DNA from: Nocardioides sp. zg-1308
Lineage (GTDB): Bacteria; Actinomycetota; Actinomycetes; Propionibacteriales; Nocardioidaceae
NCBI RefSeq assembly: GCF_013155375.1
Contig: NZ_JABJQY010000002.1
Span: 1,178,001-1,242,000 of the forward strand
Reading direction: 5' to 3'
Length of the DNA: 64,000 bases
Part shown: one piece after another, positions 42,291 to 51,764 of the stretch
Numbering within the stretch: the first letter of the stretch is position 1
Layout of the letters: every line of letters begins with the position of its first letter
The notes under the pieces: generated by a model
Seen by the model: only the letters and a program-made list of their open reading frames with translations
What the model was told of the DNA's origin: nothing
The model's database searches: none
Position numbers and translations under genes: made by a program

Positions 42291-44027
42291 TCAGCCGACG
42301 ACCTGACGCCGGTCGTCCGGCAGCCGTCGGGTGCGGCCGGCGCGGTCGAGGTGCTCGAGCAGCGGCAGGACGACGCGGCGCGTGGTGCCCAGCCGCTCGC
42401 GGGCCGCGCTGGTGGTGAACGGCTGGTCGAGCGTCCCCAGCAGGTCCACCGCCCGGTCGGGGGCGTCCGGCAGCAGCACGATCCCGCTGCCGAGGCGCCG
42501 CAGGAGCCCGGCCCGGTCCGCCGCGCCGAGGGCCCGCTCGTCGAGGCCCAGCTCGCGGAGCCGGTCGGCGGTCGGCGCCGCGAACGCCGAGGACGCCAGG
42601 TCGCGTCGTACGGCGTCGACGCCGCGCTGCACGGCCTCGGGCAGGCCTCCGCCACCCGGGGCGACCACCCGCCCCTCGGCGATGCGCAGCGGCGCCCGCA
42701 CCACCGCGCGGACCAGCTCGGACGAGGGCAGCCGCAGCCGCGTGGCGAGCACGGCCAGCGGGACGCCCGGGTCGAGCGGGTGGGCGCGGGCGTGCTCCTC
42801 CACCAGCGAGGGCACCCGGTCGGCGAGGGCCTGCGCCAGCGCGGGGGAGACCAGCCAGGGGCCGACCTCGAGCTGGCCGGCGTCCTCGCGGGCGATCCCC
42901 AGACGACGCAGCCGGTCGGCGTGCACCAGCCCACGGCGCTCGAGCTCGCCGGCCAGCCCGGGCGAGCCGGTGGCCAGCTGCCGCGCGCGTCGTACGGCGG
43001 CCCCGCGTCGCCGCAGCCGCGGCGGGTCGGGGTCCAGCACGTCGGCGCCCCACAGCAGCCGGCGGCCCGGGTCGCGCAGCACCGCGCGGTCGCCGACGCG
43101 GAGCGGGAGTGGGCGGTCGAGGGTGAGCCGCACGAGGGAGTCGCCGAGCGGGCGGCAGTGGGTCGTCACGTCGGCCGCTCCCACGTGCAGCATCGGGGCG
43201 GTGGGCGGCTCGCCGGGGCCGGTCAGGCGTACGTCGACGACGCGGGTGTGGTGCCAGGCGTCGGGCGTGACGAGCGCGCTGCCGCGCTCGAGCGCGTCGG
43301 TGCGGCCGGAGACGTTGAGGGCGACGCGGGCGACCCCGCTGACCTCCGCCCGGTCGCGGCCCAGGGCCTGCACGCCGCGGACACGCAGCACCTCCTCGCC
43401 CAAGGCCAGGGAGTCGCCGGGCCGGACGGTCCCGGCGGGCAGGGTGCCGGTGACCACGGTGCCGCTGCCGCGGACCGCGAACCGGCGGTCGACCCACAGC
43501 CGCACGTCGGAGGCCGGGTCGGGCGCGGGCAGCGCGGCCACCATCGCCGCCAGCGCGGAGCGGAGGTCGTCGAGGCCTCGGCCGGTGCGGGCGCTCACCG
43601 GCAGGACCGGCGCGCCCGCGAGCCCGGTCCGCGCGACCTCGGCGGACGCCCGCGCGAGCGCCGCGGAGGGATCGGCGAGGTCGGAGCGGGTGACCGCCAC
43701 GACGGCGTGCCGCACGCCCAGCGCGTCGAGCGCCGCGAGGTGCTCGGCCGCCTGCGGCATCCACGAGTCGTCCGCCGCGACGACGAGCAGCGCCGCCGGC
43801 ACCGGGCCCACGCCCGCGAGCATGGTGGTGAGGAAGCGCTCGTGGCCGGGCACGTCGACGAAGGCCACCTCGCCGACGTCGGCCCACTCGGTCCAGCAGT
43901 AGCCCAGCTCGATCGTGAGGCCGCGGCGCCGCTCCTCCTCGAGGCGGTCGGGGTGGGTCCCGGTGAGTGCCTCGACCAAGGTGGACTTCCCGTGGTCGAC
44001 GTGACCCGCGGTGGCGACGACGTGCAT
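42291..44027 (-). CDS. selB: Selenocysteine-specific elongation factor SelB
   Basis: A 578-aa GTPase that delivers Sec-tRNA to in-frame UGA codons. GTPase domain: P-loop GHVDHGKSTL, GLTIELGY, DVPGHERF and the base-binding VTRSD in place of NKXD. EF-Tu-like domains 2-3 follow, then four C-terminal winged helices that bind the SECIS hairpin (region about 370-578, for example LERRGLVHADRLRRLGI and LLPLLEHLDRAGRTRRLPD). The ATG overlaps the selA stop by one base (TGATG). Together with selA, tRNA-Sec and the Sec-containing fdh it forms a closed system. Confidence 0.95.
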   Translation of the reverse strand: MHVVATAGHVDHGKSTLVEALTGTHPDRLEEERRRGLTIELGYCWTEWADVGEVAFVDVPGHERFLTTMLAGVGPVPAALLVVAADDSWMPQAAEHLAALDALGVRHAVVAVTRSDLADPSAALARASAEVARTGLAGAPVLPVSARTGRGLDDLRSALAAMVAALPAPDPASDVRLWVDRRFAVRGSGTVVTGTLPAGTVRPGDSLALGEEVLRVRGVQALGRDRAEVSGVARVALNVSGRTDALERGSALVTPDAWHHTRVVDVRLTGPGEPPTAPMLHVGAADVTTHCRPLGDSLVRLTLDRPLPLRVGDRAVLRDPGRRLLWGADVLDPDPPRLRRRGAAVRRARQLATGSPGLAGELERRGLVHADRLRRLGIAREDAGQLEVGPWLVSPALAQALADRVPSLVEEHARAHPLDPGVPLAVLATRLRLPSSELVRAVVRAPLRIAEGRVVAPGGGGLPEAVQRGVDAVRRDLASSAFAAPTADRLRELGLDERALGAADRAGLLRRLGSGIVLLPDAPDRAVDLLGTLDQPFTTSAARERLGTTRRVVLPLLEHLDRAGRTRRLPDDRRQVVG

Positions 44028-45328
44028 CAGACCGGCTCGCCGGCCACGCGTCGTACGGCGTCGGCGAGGTCGCCGTCCTCCTCGGGCGGGACGGCGAGCA
44101 GGTCGAGGAGCAGCCGGCCGCGCTCGACCCGGCCCACCACGGGCGGCTCGCCGGTGCGCAGCGGCAGCGCGAGCCCCTCGGGGAGCGCGACCGCGACGCT
44201 GGGCAGCACCACGTCGGGGGCACCGCCGCCACCGACGGCGGCGCGGGTGTCGACGACCGCTGCTCCCAGCGCGGCCGGGAGCCCGGCCACCACCGCCTCC
44301 GCACGCTGCCGCAGGACCGCCACGTCCCGCGCCAGCGCGGCCGGGACGGGCGGCACCGGTCCGGCGAGCGTCGCCTCCAGCGCGGCGAGGGTCAGCTTGT
44401 CCACCCGCAGGGCGCGGGCGAACGGGTCGCGCCGGAGTCGCTCGACGAGGTCGGCGCGTCCCAGAAGAAGTCCGGCCTGAGGCCCGCCCAGGAGCTTGTC
44501 GCCCGAGGCGGTGACGAGGTCGGCGCCGGCCCGCAGCGCGGTGGCGGCGTCCGGCTCGTCGGGCAGGCGGTGGTGCGGCGCGAGCAGGCCGGAGCCGATG
44601 TCGGCGACCACGGTCGCCCCGAGGGTCGCCAGCTCGCGCACGTCCACCGACGAGGTGAAGCCCCGGACGGTGAAGTTGGACGGGTGCACCTTGAGCACGA
44701 ACGCGGTGTCGTCGTCGACCGCGGCGGCGTAGTCGGCCAGGCGCACCCGGTTGGTGGTCCCGACCTCGCGCAGCCGGGCCCCGACGGACTCCATCAGCTC
44801 GGGGATCCGGAAGCCGTCACCGATCTCGACCAGCTCGCCGCGCGCGATCACGACGCTGCCGCCGTCGCGGCACAGGACGCGGGTGACCAGCGCCAGTGCG
44901 GCCGCGCCGTTGTTGACCACGTGCACGCCGCCGGCCGCCGGGACCCGGGCGGCCAGTGCCGCGAGAGCGCCGCGGCCCCGTCGCCCGCGCCGGCCGGTCG
45001 CCAGGTCGAGCTCGACGTCGGTGGAGCCGGCGGCCGTGCGCACCGCCTCGACCGCCGCCGCGGAGAGCGGTGCCCGGCCGAGGTTGGTGTGGACCAGGAC
45101 GCCCGTCGCGTTGAGCACCCGGCGCATCGACGCGGCACCGGCCGGGAGGGACGCCACGGCCGCGTCGGCCACGTCGTCGGGAGCGACCTCACCGGCGCGG
45201 CACCGGTCCTGGGCGGCCACGACCGCGGCCTTGACGAGGTCGGGCCCGAGCCGGCCGGCCGCCTCGCGCAGCCGCGGATCGGCGAGGAGCAGGTCGGTGC
45301 GCGGAACGGCCCGTCTCGGATCCGCCAC
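44027..45328 (-). CDS. selA: L-seryl-tRNA(Sec) selenium transferase SelA
   Basis: A 433-aa PLP enzyme converting Ser-tRNA(Sec) to Sec-tRNA(Sec) using selenophosphate. Landmarks: VLNATGVLVHTNLGRAPL, VVNNGAAALALV, LVEIGDGFRIPELMESVG, REVGTTNRV, LKVHPSNFTVRGFT and the PLP lysine in TASGDKLLGGPQAGLLLG. GTG at 45328 with GGAGGG upstream. The tRNA-Sec gene ends 21 bases before the start on the same strand, so tRNA-Sec, selA and selB are probably one transcript. Confidence 0.95.
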   Translation of the reverse strand: MADPRRAVPRTDLLLADPRLREAAGRLGPDLVKAAVVAAQDRCRAGEVAPDDVADAAVASLPAGAASMRRVLNATGVLVHTNLGRAPLSAAAVEAVRTAAGSTDVELDLATGRRGRRGRGALAALAARVPAAGGVHVVNNGAAALALVTRVLCRDGGSVVIARGELVEIGDGFRIPELMESVGARLREVGTTNRVRLADYAAAVDDDTAFVLKVHPSNFTVRGFTSSVDVRELATLGATVVADIGSGLLAPHHRLPDEPDAATALRAGADLVTASGDKLLGGPQAGLLLGRADLVERLRRDPFARALRVDKLTLAALEATLAGPVPPVPAALARDVAVLRQRAEAVVAGLPAALGAAVVDTRAAVGGGGAPDVVLPSVAVALPEGLALPLRTGEPPVVGRVERGRLLLDLLAVPPEEDGDLADAVRRVAGEPV

Positions 45329-45349
45329 ACACCCTCCCGTGCTCACGAC

Positions 45350-45444
45350 TGGCGGAGGCGGACGGGAATCGAACCCGCCTGGCCCAGGTGCTGGGCCACA
45401 ACGGTTTTGAGGACCGCGTCCGTCACCAGACGAGAACCGCCTCC
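45350..45444 (-). tRNA. selC: tRNA-Sec(UCA)
   Basis: Minus-strand tRNA with 8-bp acceptor GGAGGCGG (45444-45437) / CCGCCTCC, then G and an encoded CCA (45352-45350). The anticodon loop CCTCAAA carries TCA (complement of 45408-45410), and a long variable arm (TGGCCCAGCACCTGGGCCA) follows. The 8-bp acceptor, long extra arm and TCA anticodon are diagnostic for selenocysteine. Confidence 0.97.
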
Positions 45445-45527
45445 GCGTCCACCCTAACCATGGGGAGCCGAACGCGATGTCCGATGCCCGCCGGAACCCG
45501 GTGGCCGTTGCGCCCACGATGAGGGGC

Positions 45528-46295
45528 ATGGACACCGAGCACGACCACACGCACCCGAGCCCCCGTCCCCTCGTCCTCGTCACCGGCGCCAACCGCGGTC
45601 TGGGTCGCGCCGTGGCGACCGCCCTGGCCCAGCGTGGGTATGGCGTGCTGGTCGCCGCCCGTCGGTCGCGCGACGCCGAGGACGCCTGCCGCGACCTCCG
45701 GGCGGCCGGTCACTGGGCCGACCCCGTCGTCCTCGACGTGACGTCGCAGGACAGCGTCACCGAGGCCGCGGAGGAGGTACGCCGCAGCCACGGGCGCCTC
45801 GACGTCCTCGTCAACAACGCCGGCATCCTGCCGGAGGCGACCGCGCCGGACGCGGCGCAGCCCATGGACGCGGACCTGTTCCGACACACGTTCGACGTGA
45901 ACCTGTTCGGCGCCGTGCGCACGACGCAGGCGTTCCTGCCGCTGCTCCGCGTGTCGGCCGACGCCCGCATCGTCAACGTGTCGAGCAGGATGGGATCGCT
46001 CACGGACCAGGGCGATCCTCGATCGCCCTACCACTCGATGGTGCTGCCGGCCTACCAGACGTCGAAGGCCGCCCTGAACGGGGTCACCGTCGCGATGGCC
46101 AAGGCGCTGAGGGGCGACGGGATCCGCGTCAGCTCCGTGTGCCCCGGCTGGGTCCGCACCGACCTCGCCGGAGCGGCCAACAGGGCAGCCGCACCCACGT
46201 CACCGGCAGAAGCCGCCGAGGTGGTCGCCGACGTCGTGACCGGCGACCTCGAGACGGGCGGGTTCCATGACGCCTCCGGGACGATCGCCTGGTAG
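45528..46295 (+). CDS. Short-chain dehydrogenase/reductase
   Basis: A 255-aa Rossmann oxidoreductase: cofactor loop VTGANRGLGRAVA, AARRSRD (preference for NADP(H)), NNAGIL, serine in NVSSRMGSL and catalytic YXXXK in PAYQTSKAALNG, then CPGWVRTDL. Substrate unknown. ATG at 45528 with GAGGGG just upstream; earlier ATGs at 45477 and 45519 are possible. It sits inside the Sec island, between tRNA-Sec and selD, but no Sec-related role is evident. Confidence 0.9.
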   Translation: MDTEHDHTHPSPRPLVLVTGANRGLGRAVATALAQRGYGVLVAARRSRDAEDACRDLRAAGHWADPVVLDVTSQDSVTEAAEEVRRSHGRLDVLVNNAGILPEATAPDAAQPMDADLFRHTFDVNLFGAVRTTQAFLPLLRVSADARIVNVSSRMGSLTDQGDPRSPYHSMVLPAYQTSKAALNGVTVAMAKALRGDGIRVSSVCPGWVRTDLAGAANRAAAPTSPAEAAEVVADVVTGDLETGGFHDASGTIAW

Positions 46296-46340
46296 CCGCC
46301 CACGCCCGAGCCGACCCTGCGGCGTCGTACCGTGGCTCGC

Positions 46341-47372
46341 ATGAACGCCACGGTCCGACTCACCCAGTACGCCGCGGGCGGCGGCTGCGCCTGCAAGGTC
46401 CCGCCCGGCGAGCTCGAGCGGGTCCTGGGCGGCCTGACCGGCGGCCGCGCGACCGGGCCCGTGCCGGACGCCGGCGAGCGGGAGGGCGACCTCGTCGTCG
46501 GCGTCGAGCACGGTGACGACGCCGCGGCCGTGCGCATCCACCCGGCTGCGGACGGCACGGGCCGGGTCGTCATCCTCACCACCGACTTCTTCACGCCGGT
46601 CGTCGACGACCCCTACGACTGGGGCCGGATCGCCGCGACCAACGCGCTGTCCGACGTCTACGCGATGGGTGGCACGCCGGTGGTCGCGGTCAACCTGCTC
46701 GGCTGGCCGCGTGACCGATTGCCGTTCGAGCTCGCCGCCGAGGTGATGCGGGGCGGCGCGGAGGCGTGCGCGGCGGCCGGCACCCACCTCGCCGGCGGTC
46801 ACAGCATCGACGACCCGGAGCCGAAGTACGGCCTGGCGGTCACCGGCCTGGGCGACCCCGACAGGCTGCTCCGCAACGACGCGGCGCGTCCCGGGCTGCC
46901 GCTCACCCTCACCAAGCCGCTCGGGCTCGGTGTGCTCAACAACCGGCACAAGGCGACGGGAGAGCGCTTCGAGGAGGCGGTCGCCGTGATGAGCGCGCTC
47001 AACCGCGAGGCGTCGGAGCAGGCGCTCGCCGCCGGCGTCCGGGCCGCGACGGACGTGACCGGGTTCGGGCTGCTCGGCCACCTGATGAAGATGATGCGGG
47101 CCAGCGGCACCTCCGCCGTGGTGGACGCCGCGGCGGTTCCCTACGTCGCGGGGGCGCGCGAGTCGCTCGCCGAGGGGTTCGTGCCCGGCGGCAGCCGGCG
47201 CAACCTCGACTGGGTCCGCGAGCACCTCGACGCCTCCGTCGACGAGGACGAGCTGGTGCTCCTCGCCGACGCCCAGACGTCGGGCGGGCTCCTGGTGGTC
47301 GGGGAGCTCCCGGGTCACCCGGTGATCGGCGAGGTCGTGCCGGCGCGCGACGCGCTGCTCACGGTCCGCTGA
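46341..47372 (+). CDS. selD: Selenophosphate synthase SelD
   Basis: A 343-aa enzyme making selenophosphate from selenide and ATP. The active-site loop near the N-terminus is GGGCACKV, with the catalytic cysteine and lysine present as Cys, not Sec. Further landmarks: HGDDAAAV, TTDFFTPVVDDPYDWGRI, ATNALSDVYAMGG, GGHSIDDPEPKYG, DVTGFGLLGHL and ADAQTSGGLL. ATG at 46341; a GTG at 46332 is an alternative. Supplies SelA with activated selenium; 85 bases before the selenoprotein gene. Confidence 0.95.
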   Translation: MNATVRLTQYAAGGGCACKVPPGELERVLGGLTGGRATGPVPDAGEREGDLVVGVEHGDDAAAVRIHPAADGTGRVVILTTDFFTPVVDDPYDWGRIAATNALSDVYAMGGTPVVAVNLLGWPRDRLPFELAAEVMRGGAEACAAAGTHLAGGHSIDDPEPKYGLAVTGLGDPDRLLRNDAARPGLPLTLTKPLGLGVLNNRHKATGERFEEAVAVMSALNREASEQALAAGVRAATDVTGFGLLGHLMKMMRASGTSAVVDAAAVPYVAGARESLAEGFVPGGSRRNLDWVREHLDASVDEDELVLLADAQTSGGLLVVGELPGHPVIGEVVPARDALLTVR

Positions 47373-47457
47373 CCCACCCCGGGGGGCGGTGCACGGGGTC
47401 GCCGGCAGTCGTAGGGTCGGCCGCAGGCACCGGACGACGGTCCACCAGGAGGCTCGG

Positions 47458-50400
47458 GTGACGACGGAGAAGGCAGGACGCACCAAGCGGTCGCTGCTGC
47501 CGTGGCCGGTCCTGCGCCAGCTCGCCGACGGCGACATCCTCGGCCGCGGCCGCTCGGTGCGCTCGAAGCGCACCGACGAGGTGGTGCCGCGCACCACGAG
47601 CGCCGACCGGGTGGCGCACAGCGTCTGCCCCTACTGCGCCGTGGGCTGTGCCCAGAAGGTCTTCGTCAAGGACGAGAAGGTCGTCCAGATCGAGGGCAAC
47701 CCCGACAGCCCGGTCAACCGCGGGCGGCTGTGCCCCAAGGGCTCGGCGAGCAAGAACCTCGTCACGAGCGACCTCCGCCAGACGACGGTCCGCTACCGGG
47801 CGCCGTACGCCACGGAGTGGCAGGACCTCGAGCTCCACACGGCGATGGAGATGGTCACCGACCGCGTGCTGAGGTCGCGCAAGGACAGCTGGCAGGACAT
47901 CGACGAGCACGGCCGCAAGGTCCGGCGCACGATGGGCATCGCCAGCCTCGGCGGCGCCACGCTGGACAACGAGGAGAACTACCTCATCAAGAAGCTCTTC
48001 ACGGCGATGGGCGCCATCCAGATCGAGAACCAGGCGCGTATTTGACACTCCGCCACCGTCCCCGGTCTGGGGACCAGCTTCGGACGCGGCGGCGCCACCG
48101 GGTTCCAGCAGGACCTGGCGGAGGCTGACTGCATCGTCATCCAGGGCTCCAACATGGCCGAGGCCCACCCCGTGGGCTTCCAGTGGGTCATGGAGGCCAA
48201 GAAGCGCGGCGCCCGGATCATCCACGTGGACCCCCGGTTCACCCGCACCAGCGCGCTGGCGCACCAGCACGTCCCGATCCGGGTCGGCAGCGACATCGCG
48301 TTCCTCGGCGGGATCATCAACCACGTCCTGCAGAACGAGCTCGACTTCCGCGAGTACGTCGTCAGCTACACCAACGCGGCCAACATCGTCAGTGACGCGT
48401 TCGAGGACGTCGACGACCTCGACGGGCTGTTCTCCGGGTTCGACGCCGAGTCGCGCACCTACGACCCGACGAGCTGGCAGTTCGCGCAGGAGGACGAGGA
48501 CGGCGAGCTGGGCCCGGCCCAGGCCGACGACGCCGGGGACACCGCAGAGCAGCGCAACACCGCCGCCGGCATGCAGAACGAGTCGCACGGCATGCAGGTC
48601 GGCAGCCACCCGCCCCGCGACGAGACGCTGCAGCACCCGATGTGCGTCTTCCAGGTGCTGAAGCGTCACTACGCCCGCTACACCCCCGAGGTCGTCGAGC
48701 AGATCTGCGGCGTCTCGCAGGAGGACTTCCTCGAGGTGTGCCGGGCCTGGACGGAGAACTCCGGCCGCGAGCGGACCACCGCGCTCGTCTACAGCGTCGG
48801 CTGGACCCAGCACAGCGTCGGCGTGCAGTACATCCGGGCGGGTGCGATCCTCCAGCTGCTCCTGGGCAACATGGGCCGCCCCGGCGGTGGGATCATGGCG
48901 CTCCGCGGCCACGCCAGCATCCAGGGCTCCACCGACATCCCGACGCTCTTCAACATCCTCCCCGGCTACCTGCCCATGCCGAACGCGGAGAGCCACCAGA
49001 CGCTCACCGACTGGATCGACAGCGTCCGCAACCCCGGCAGCAAGGGCTTCTGGTCCAACGCGGGCGCCTACGGCGTCAACCTGCTCAAGGCCTACTGGGG
49101 GGACGCGGCGACGCCCGAGAACGACTTCTGCTTCGACTACGTCCCCAAGATCACCGGCGACCACGGCACCTACCGGACGGTGCTCGACATGATCGACGGC
49201 AAGGTGCAGGGCTACTTCCTCCTCGGGCAGAACCCGGCCGTCGGATCTGCCCACGGCCGCGCGCAACGGCTCGGCATGGCCAACCTCGACTGGGTGGTCG
49301 TCCGCGACCTCTTCGAGATCGAGAGCGCGACGTTCTGGAAGGACTCGCCGGAGGTCGCCACCGGCGAGATCGTGCCGGAGGAGTGCCGCACCGAGGTGTT
49401 CCTCTTCCCCGCCGCCTCCCACGTGGAGAAGGAGGGCACCTTCACGCAGACCCAGCGGATGCTGCAGTGGCGGGAGAAGGCCGTCGAGCCGCCGGGCGAC
49501 GCCCGCTCGGAGCTGTGGTTCTTCTACCACCTCGGCCGGATGATGCGGGAGCGGCTGGCGGAGTCCACCGACGAGCGCGACCGACCGCTGCTGGACCTCA
49601 ACTGGGACTACCCCGTGCACGGCGAGGAGGCCTCGTCCGGCTGGGGCGAGCCCAGCGCCGAGGCCGTCCTCAAGGAGATCAACGGCTACGAGATCGCCAC
49701 CGGTCGGCCGCTGTCGGGCTTCGCGGAGATGAAGGACGACGGCTCCACCATGGGTGGCTGCTGGATCTACAGCGGCGTCTACGCCGACGGCGTCAACCAG
49801 GCCGCGCGCCGCACGTCGCGCCACGACCAGTCCTACGTCGCCCCGGAGTGGGGCTGGGCCTGGCCGATGAACCGGCGGCTGCTCTACAACCGCGCCTCGG
49901 CCGACCCCGAGGGCAGGCCGTGGAGCGAGCGCAAGGCCTATGTCTGGTGGGACGAGGAGAACGGCGAGTGGACCGGCAAGGACGTGCCGGACTTCGAGAA
50001 GAAGAAGCCGCCGTCCTACCGCGCCCCGGAGGGATCCGACGGCGTCGCGGCCATCGAGGGCATCGACCCGTTCATCATGCAGGGCGACGGGAAGGGTGCG
50101 CTCTACGCGCCGCAGGGACTGATCGACGGGCCGATGCCCACCCACTACGAGCCGGTCGAGTCGCCGTTCCGCAACCTCCTCCACGGCCAGCAGGGCAACC
50201 CGACGCGCAAGGAGTACCGCCGCGCCGACAACCCGCTGAACCCGGACCCCCGGGAGCCGGGGGCGGCCGAGGTCTTCCCCTACGTCTTCACCACCAGCAG
50301 GCTCACCGAGCACCACACGGCCGGTGCGATGAGCCGCTACGTCCAGCACCTCGCCGAGCTGCAGCCGGAGATGTTCATCGAGGTGTCCCCGGAGCTGGCC

Positions 50401-50838
50401 CGCGAGCGCGGGCTCGAGCACATGGGCTGGTGCCACGTGGTGACGGCCCGTTCGGCGGTCGAGGGCCGGGTCATGGTCACCGAGCGGCTGCGGCCGCTGC
50501 GCGTGGAGGACCGGACCGTGCACCAGGTGTGGCTGCCCTACCACTGGGGTCAGGGCGGCCTGGTCAGCGGTGACTCGGCCAACGACCTGTTCGGCATCTC
50601 GCTCGACCCCAACGTGCTGATCCAGGAGAGCAAGGTCGGCACCTGCGACGTCCGTCCCGGACGTCGTCCCACCGGTCCCGAGCTGCGCGAGTACGTCGAG
50701 GGGTACGCCCGCCGGGCGGGCGTCCTCGACATCGGCGGCAACGTCGTGGTCACCGCCTCCGCCGACGCCCAGGAGCGGTCGGCGGCCGCCCAGGACGGCG
50801 AGGACCAGCACTCACCGCAGCAGCAGGAGGACCAGTGA
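47458..50838 (+). CDS. fdhA: Formate dehydrogenase alpha subunit, selenocysteine-containing
   Basis: A 1126-residue molybdenum/tungsten-bis-MGD enzyme oxidising formate to CO2. The frame contains one TGA (48043-48045) in the context NQARI-TGA-HSATV, exactly the selenocysteine position of FdnG/FdhF; the frame continues unbroken to 50838. The N-terminal 4Fe-4S cysteines are in VCPYCAVGCAQKV and GRLCPKGSASK; pterin-binding regions include IQGSNMAEAHPVGFQWVM, YSVGWTQHSVGVQYIR and FLLGQNPAVGSAHGR. No twin-arginine signal is present (start TTEKAGRTKRSLLPWPV), so the enzyme probably faces the cytoplasm. GTG at 47458 after AGGAGG. Its stop overlaps the beta-subunit GTG. Confidence 0.96.
48043..48080 (+). 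promoter_or_regulatory. Sec codon and bacterial SECIS element
   Basis: TGA at 48043-48045 is followed 12 nt later by a hairpin: GTCCCC (48058-48063), loop GGTCT (48064-48068), GGGGAC (48069-48074). The apical loop GGUCU is the same as that of the Escherichia coli fdhF SECIS that SelB binds, at a similar distance from the UGA. Confidence 0.9.
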
Positions 50839-51764
50839 CCGGCCCCAACAGCCTCTTCGGCCCGCTCGACCCCGCACGGGACGCCGGCTACGTCGACGCG
50901 CCGAAGCGCAAGGGCTTCTTCACCGACACCAGCGTGTGCATCGGCTGCAAGGCCTGCGAGGTCGCCTGCAAGGAGTGGAACGACGTCCCGGAGAACCTCT
51001 ACGAGATGCTCGGGACGAGCTACGACAACAGCCACTCGCTCAACGCCAACCAGTGGCGGCACGTGGCGTTCATCGAGCAGCCCGCGGGCCGCCCGCAGCG
51101 CCCCGCCCGCGAGCAGGTCGACCTCGGCATGCCGACGGTCGGCGCTGCCCCGACCGGGGTGGCGGAGGAGGAGAAGCCGGACTTCCGCTGGCTGATGTCG
51201 TCGGACGTCTGCAAGCACTGCACCCACGCCGCCTGCCTGGACGTGTGCCCGACCGGCTCGCTGTTCCGCTCGGAGTTCGGCACCGTCGTGGTGCAGGACG
51301 ACATCTGCAACGGCTGCGGCTACTGCGTCGCGGCCTGTCCCTACGGCGTGATCGACCGGCGCAAGGGGCCGGAGGGCGACCCCAAGGTCGGCATCGCCCA
51401 GAAGTGCACCCTCTGCTACGACCGGCTCACCGACGACCAGCGGCCCGCGTGCGCCCAGGCGTGCCCGACGGAGTCCATCCAGTACGGCGACGTGGAGGAG
51501 CTGCGGGAGCGGGCGAGCGCGCGGGTCGCGACGCTGCACGAGCAGGGCGTCATGGACGCGCGCCTCTACGGCAACGACCCCGACGACGGCGTCGGCGGCA
51601 CGGGGGCGATGTTCCTGCTGCTCGACGAGCCGGAGGTCTACGGGCTCCCGCCGGACCCGGTCGTCACCACCAAGGACCTGCCCGCCATGTACAAGAAGGC
51701 CGGGATGGCCGCGGTCGCGATGATCGGCGGCGCCGCGCTGTCGTTCCTGGGGCGACGGCGATGA
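50835..51764 (+). CDS. fdhB: Formate dehydrogenase iron-sulfur (beta) subunit
   Basis: A 309-aa electron-transfer protein with four 4Fe-4S sites: CIGCKACEVACKEWN (about 34-48), CKHCTHAACLDVCPTGS, CNGCGYCVAACPYGV and CTLCYDRL with CAQACPTESIQYG. This is the FdnH pattern. It passes electrons from FdhA to the membrane subunit. A C-terminal hydrophobic stretch (GMAAVAMIGGAALSFLG) could be a weak membrane anchor. GTG overlaps the alpha stop; its own stop overlaps the next ATG (ATGA). Confidence 0.95.
   Translation: MTGPNSLFGPLDPARDAGYVDAPKRKGFFTDTSVCIGCKACEVACKEWNDVPENLYEMLGTSYDNSHSLNANQWRHVAFIEQPAGRPQRPAREQVDLGMPTVGAAPTGVAEEEKPDFRWLMSSDVCKHCTHAACLDVCPTGSLFRSEFGTVVVQDDICNGCGYCVAACPYGVIDRRKGPEGDPKVGIAQKCTLCYDRLTDDQRPACAQACPTESIQYGDVEELRERASARVATLHEQGVMDARLYGNDPDDGVGGTGAMFLLLDEPEVYGLPPDPVVTTKDLPAMYKKAGMAAVAMIGGAALSFLGRRR

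Noticed and set aside
48043..48045. TGA as a nonsense mutation or frameshift in fdhA
   Set aside because: Conserved Sec context, SECIS hairpin and adjacent sel genes explain it.
47359..50811. Minus-strand open frame of about 1150 codons opposite fdhA
   Set aside because: GC-driven shadow: the plus strand encodes a complete, motif-verified formate dehydrogenase; the antisense product is low-complexity Val/Arg/Leu/Asp sequence without motifs.
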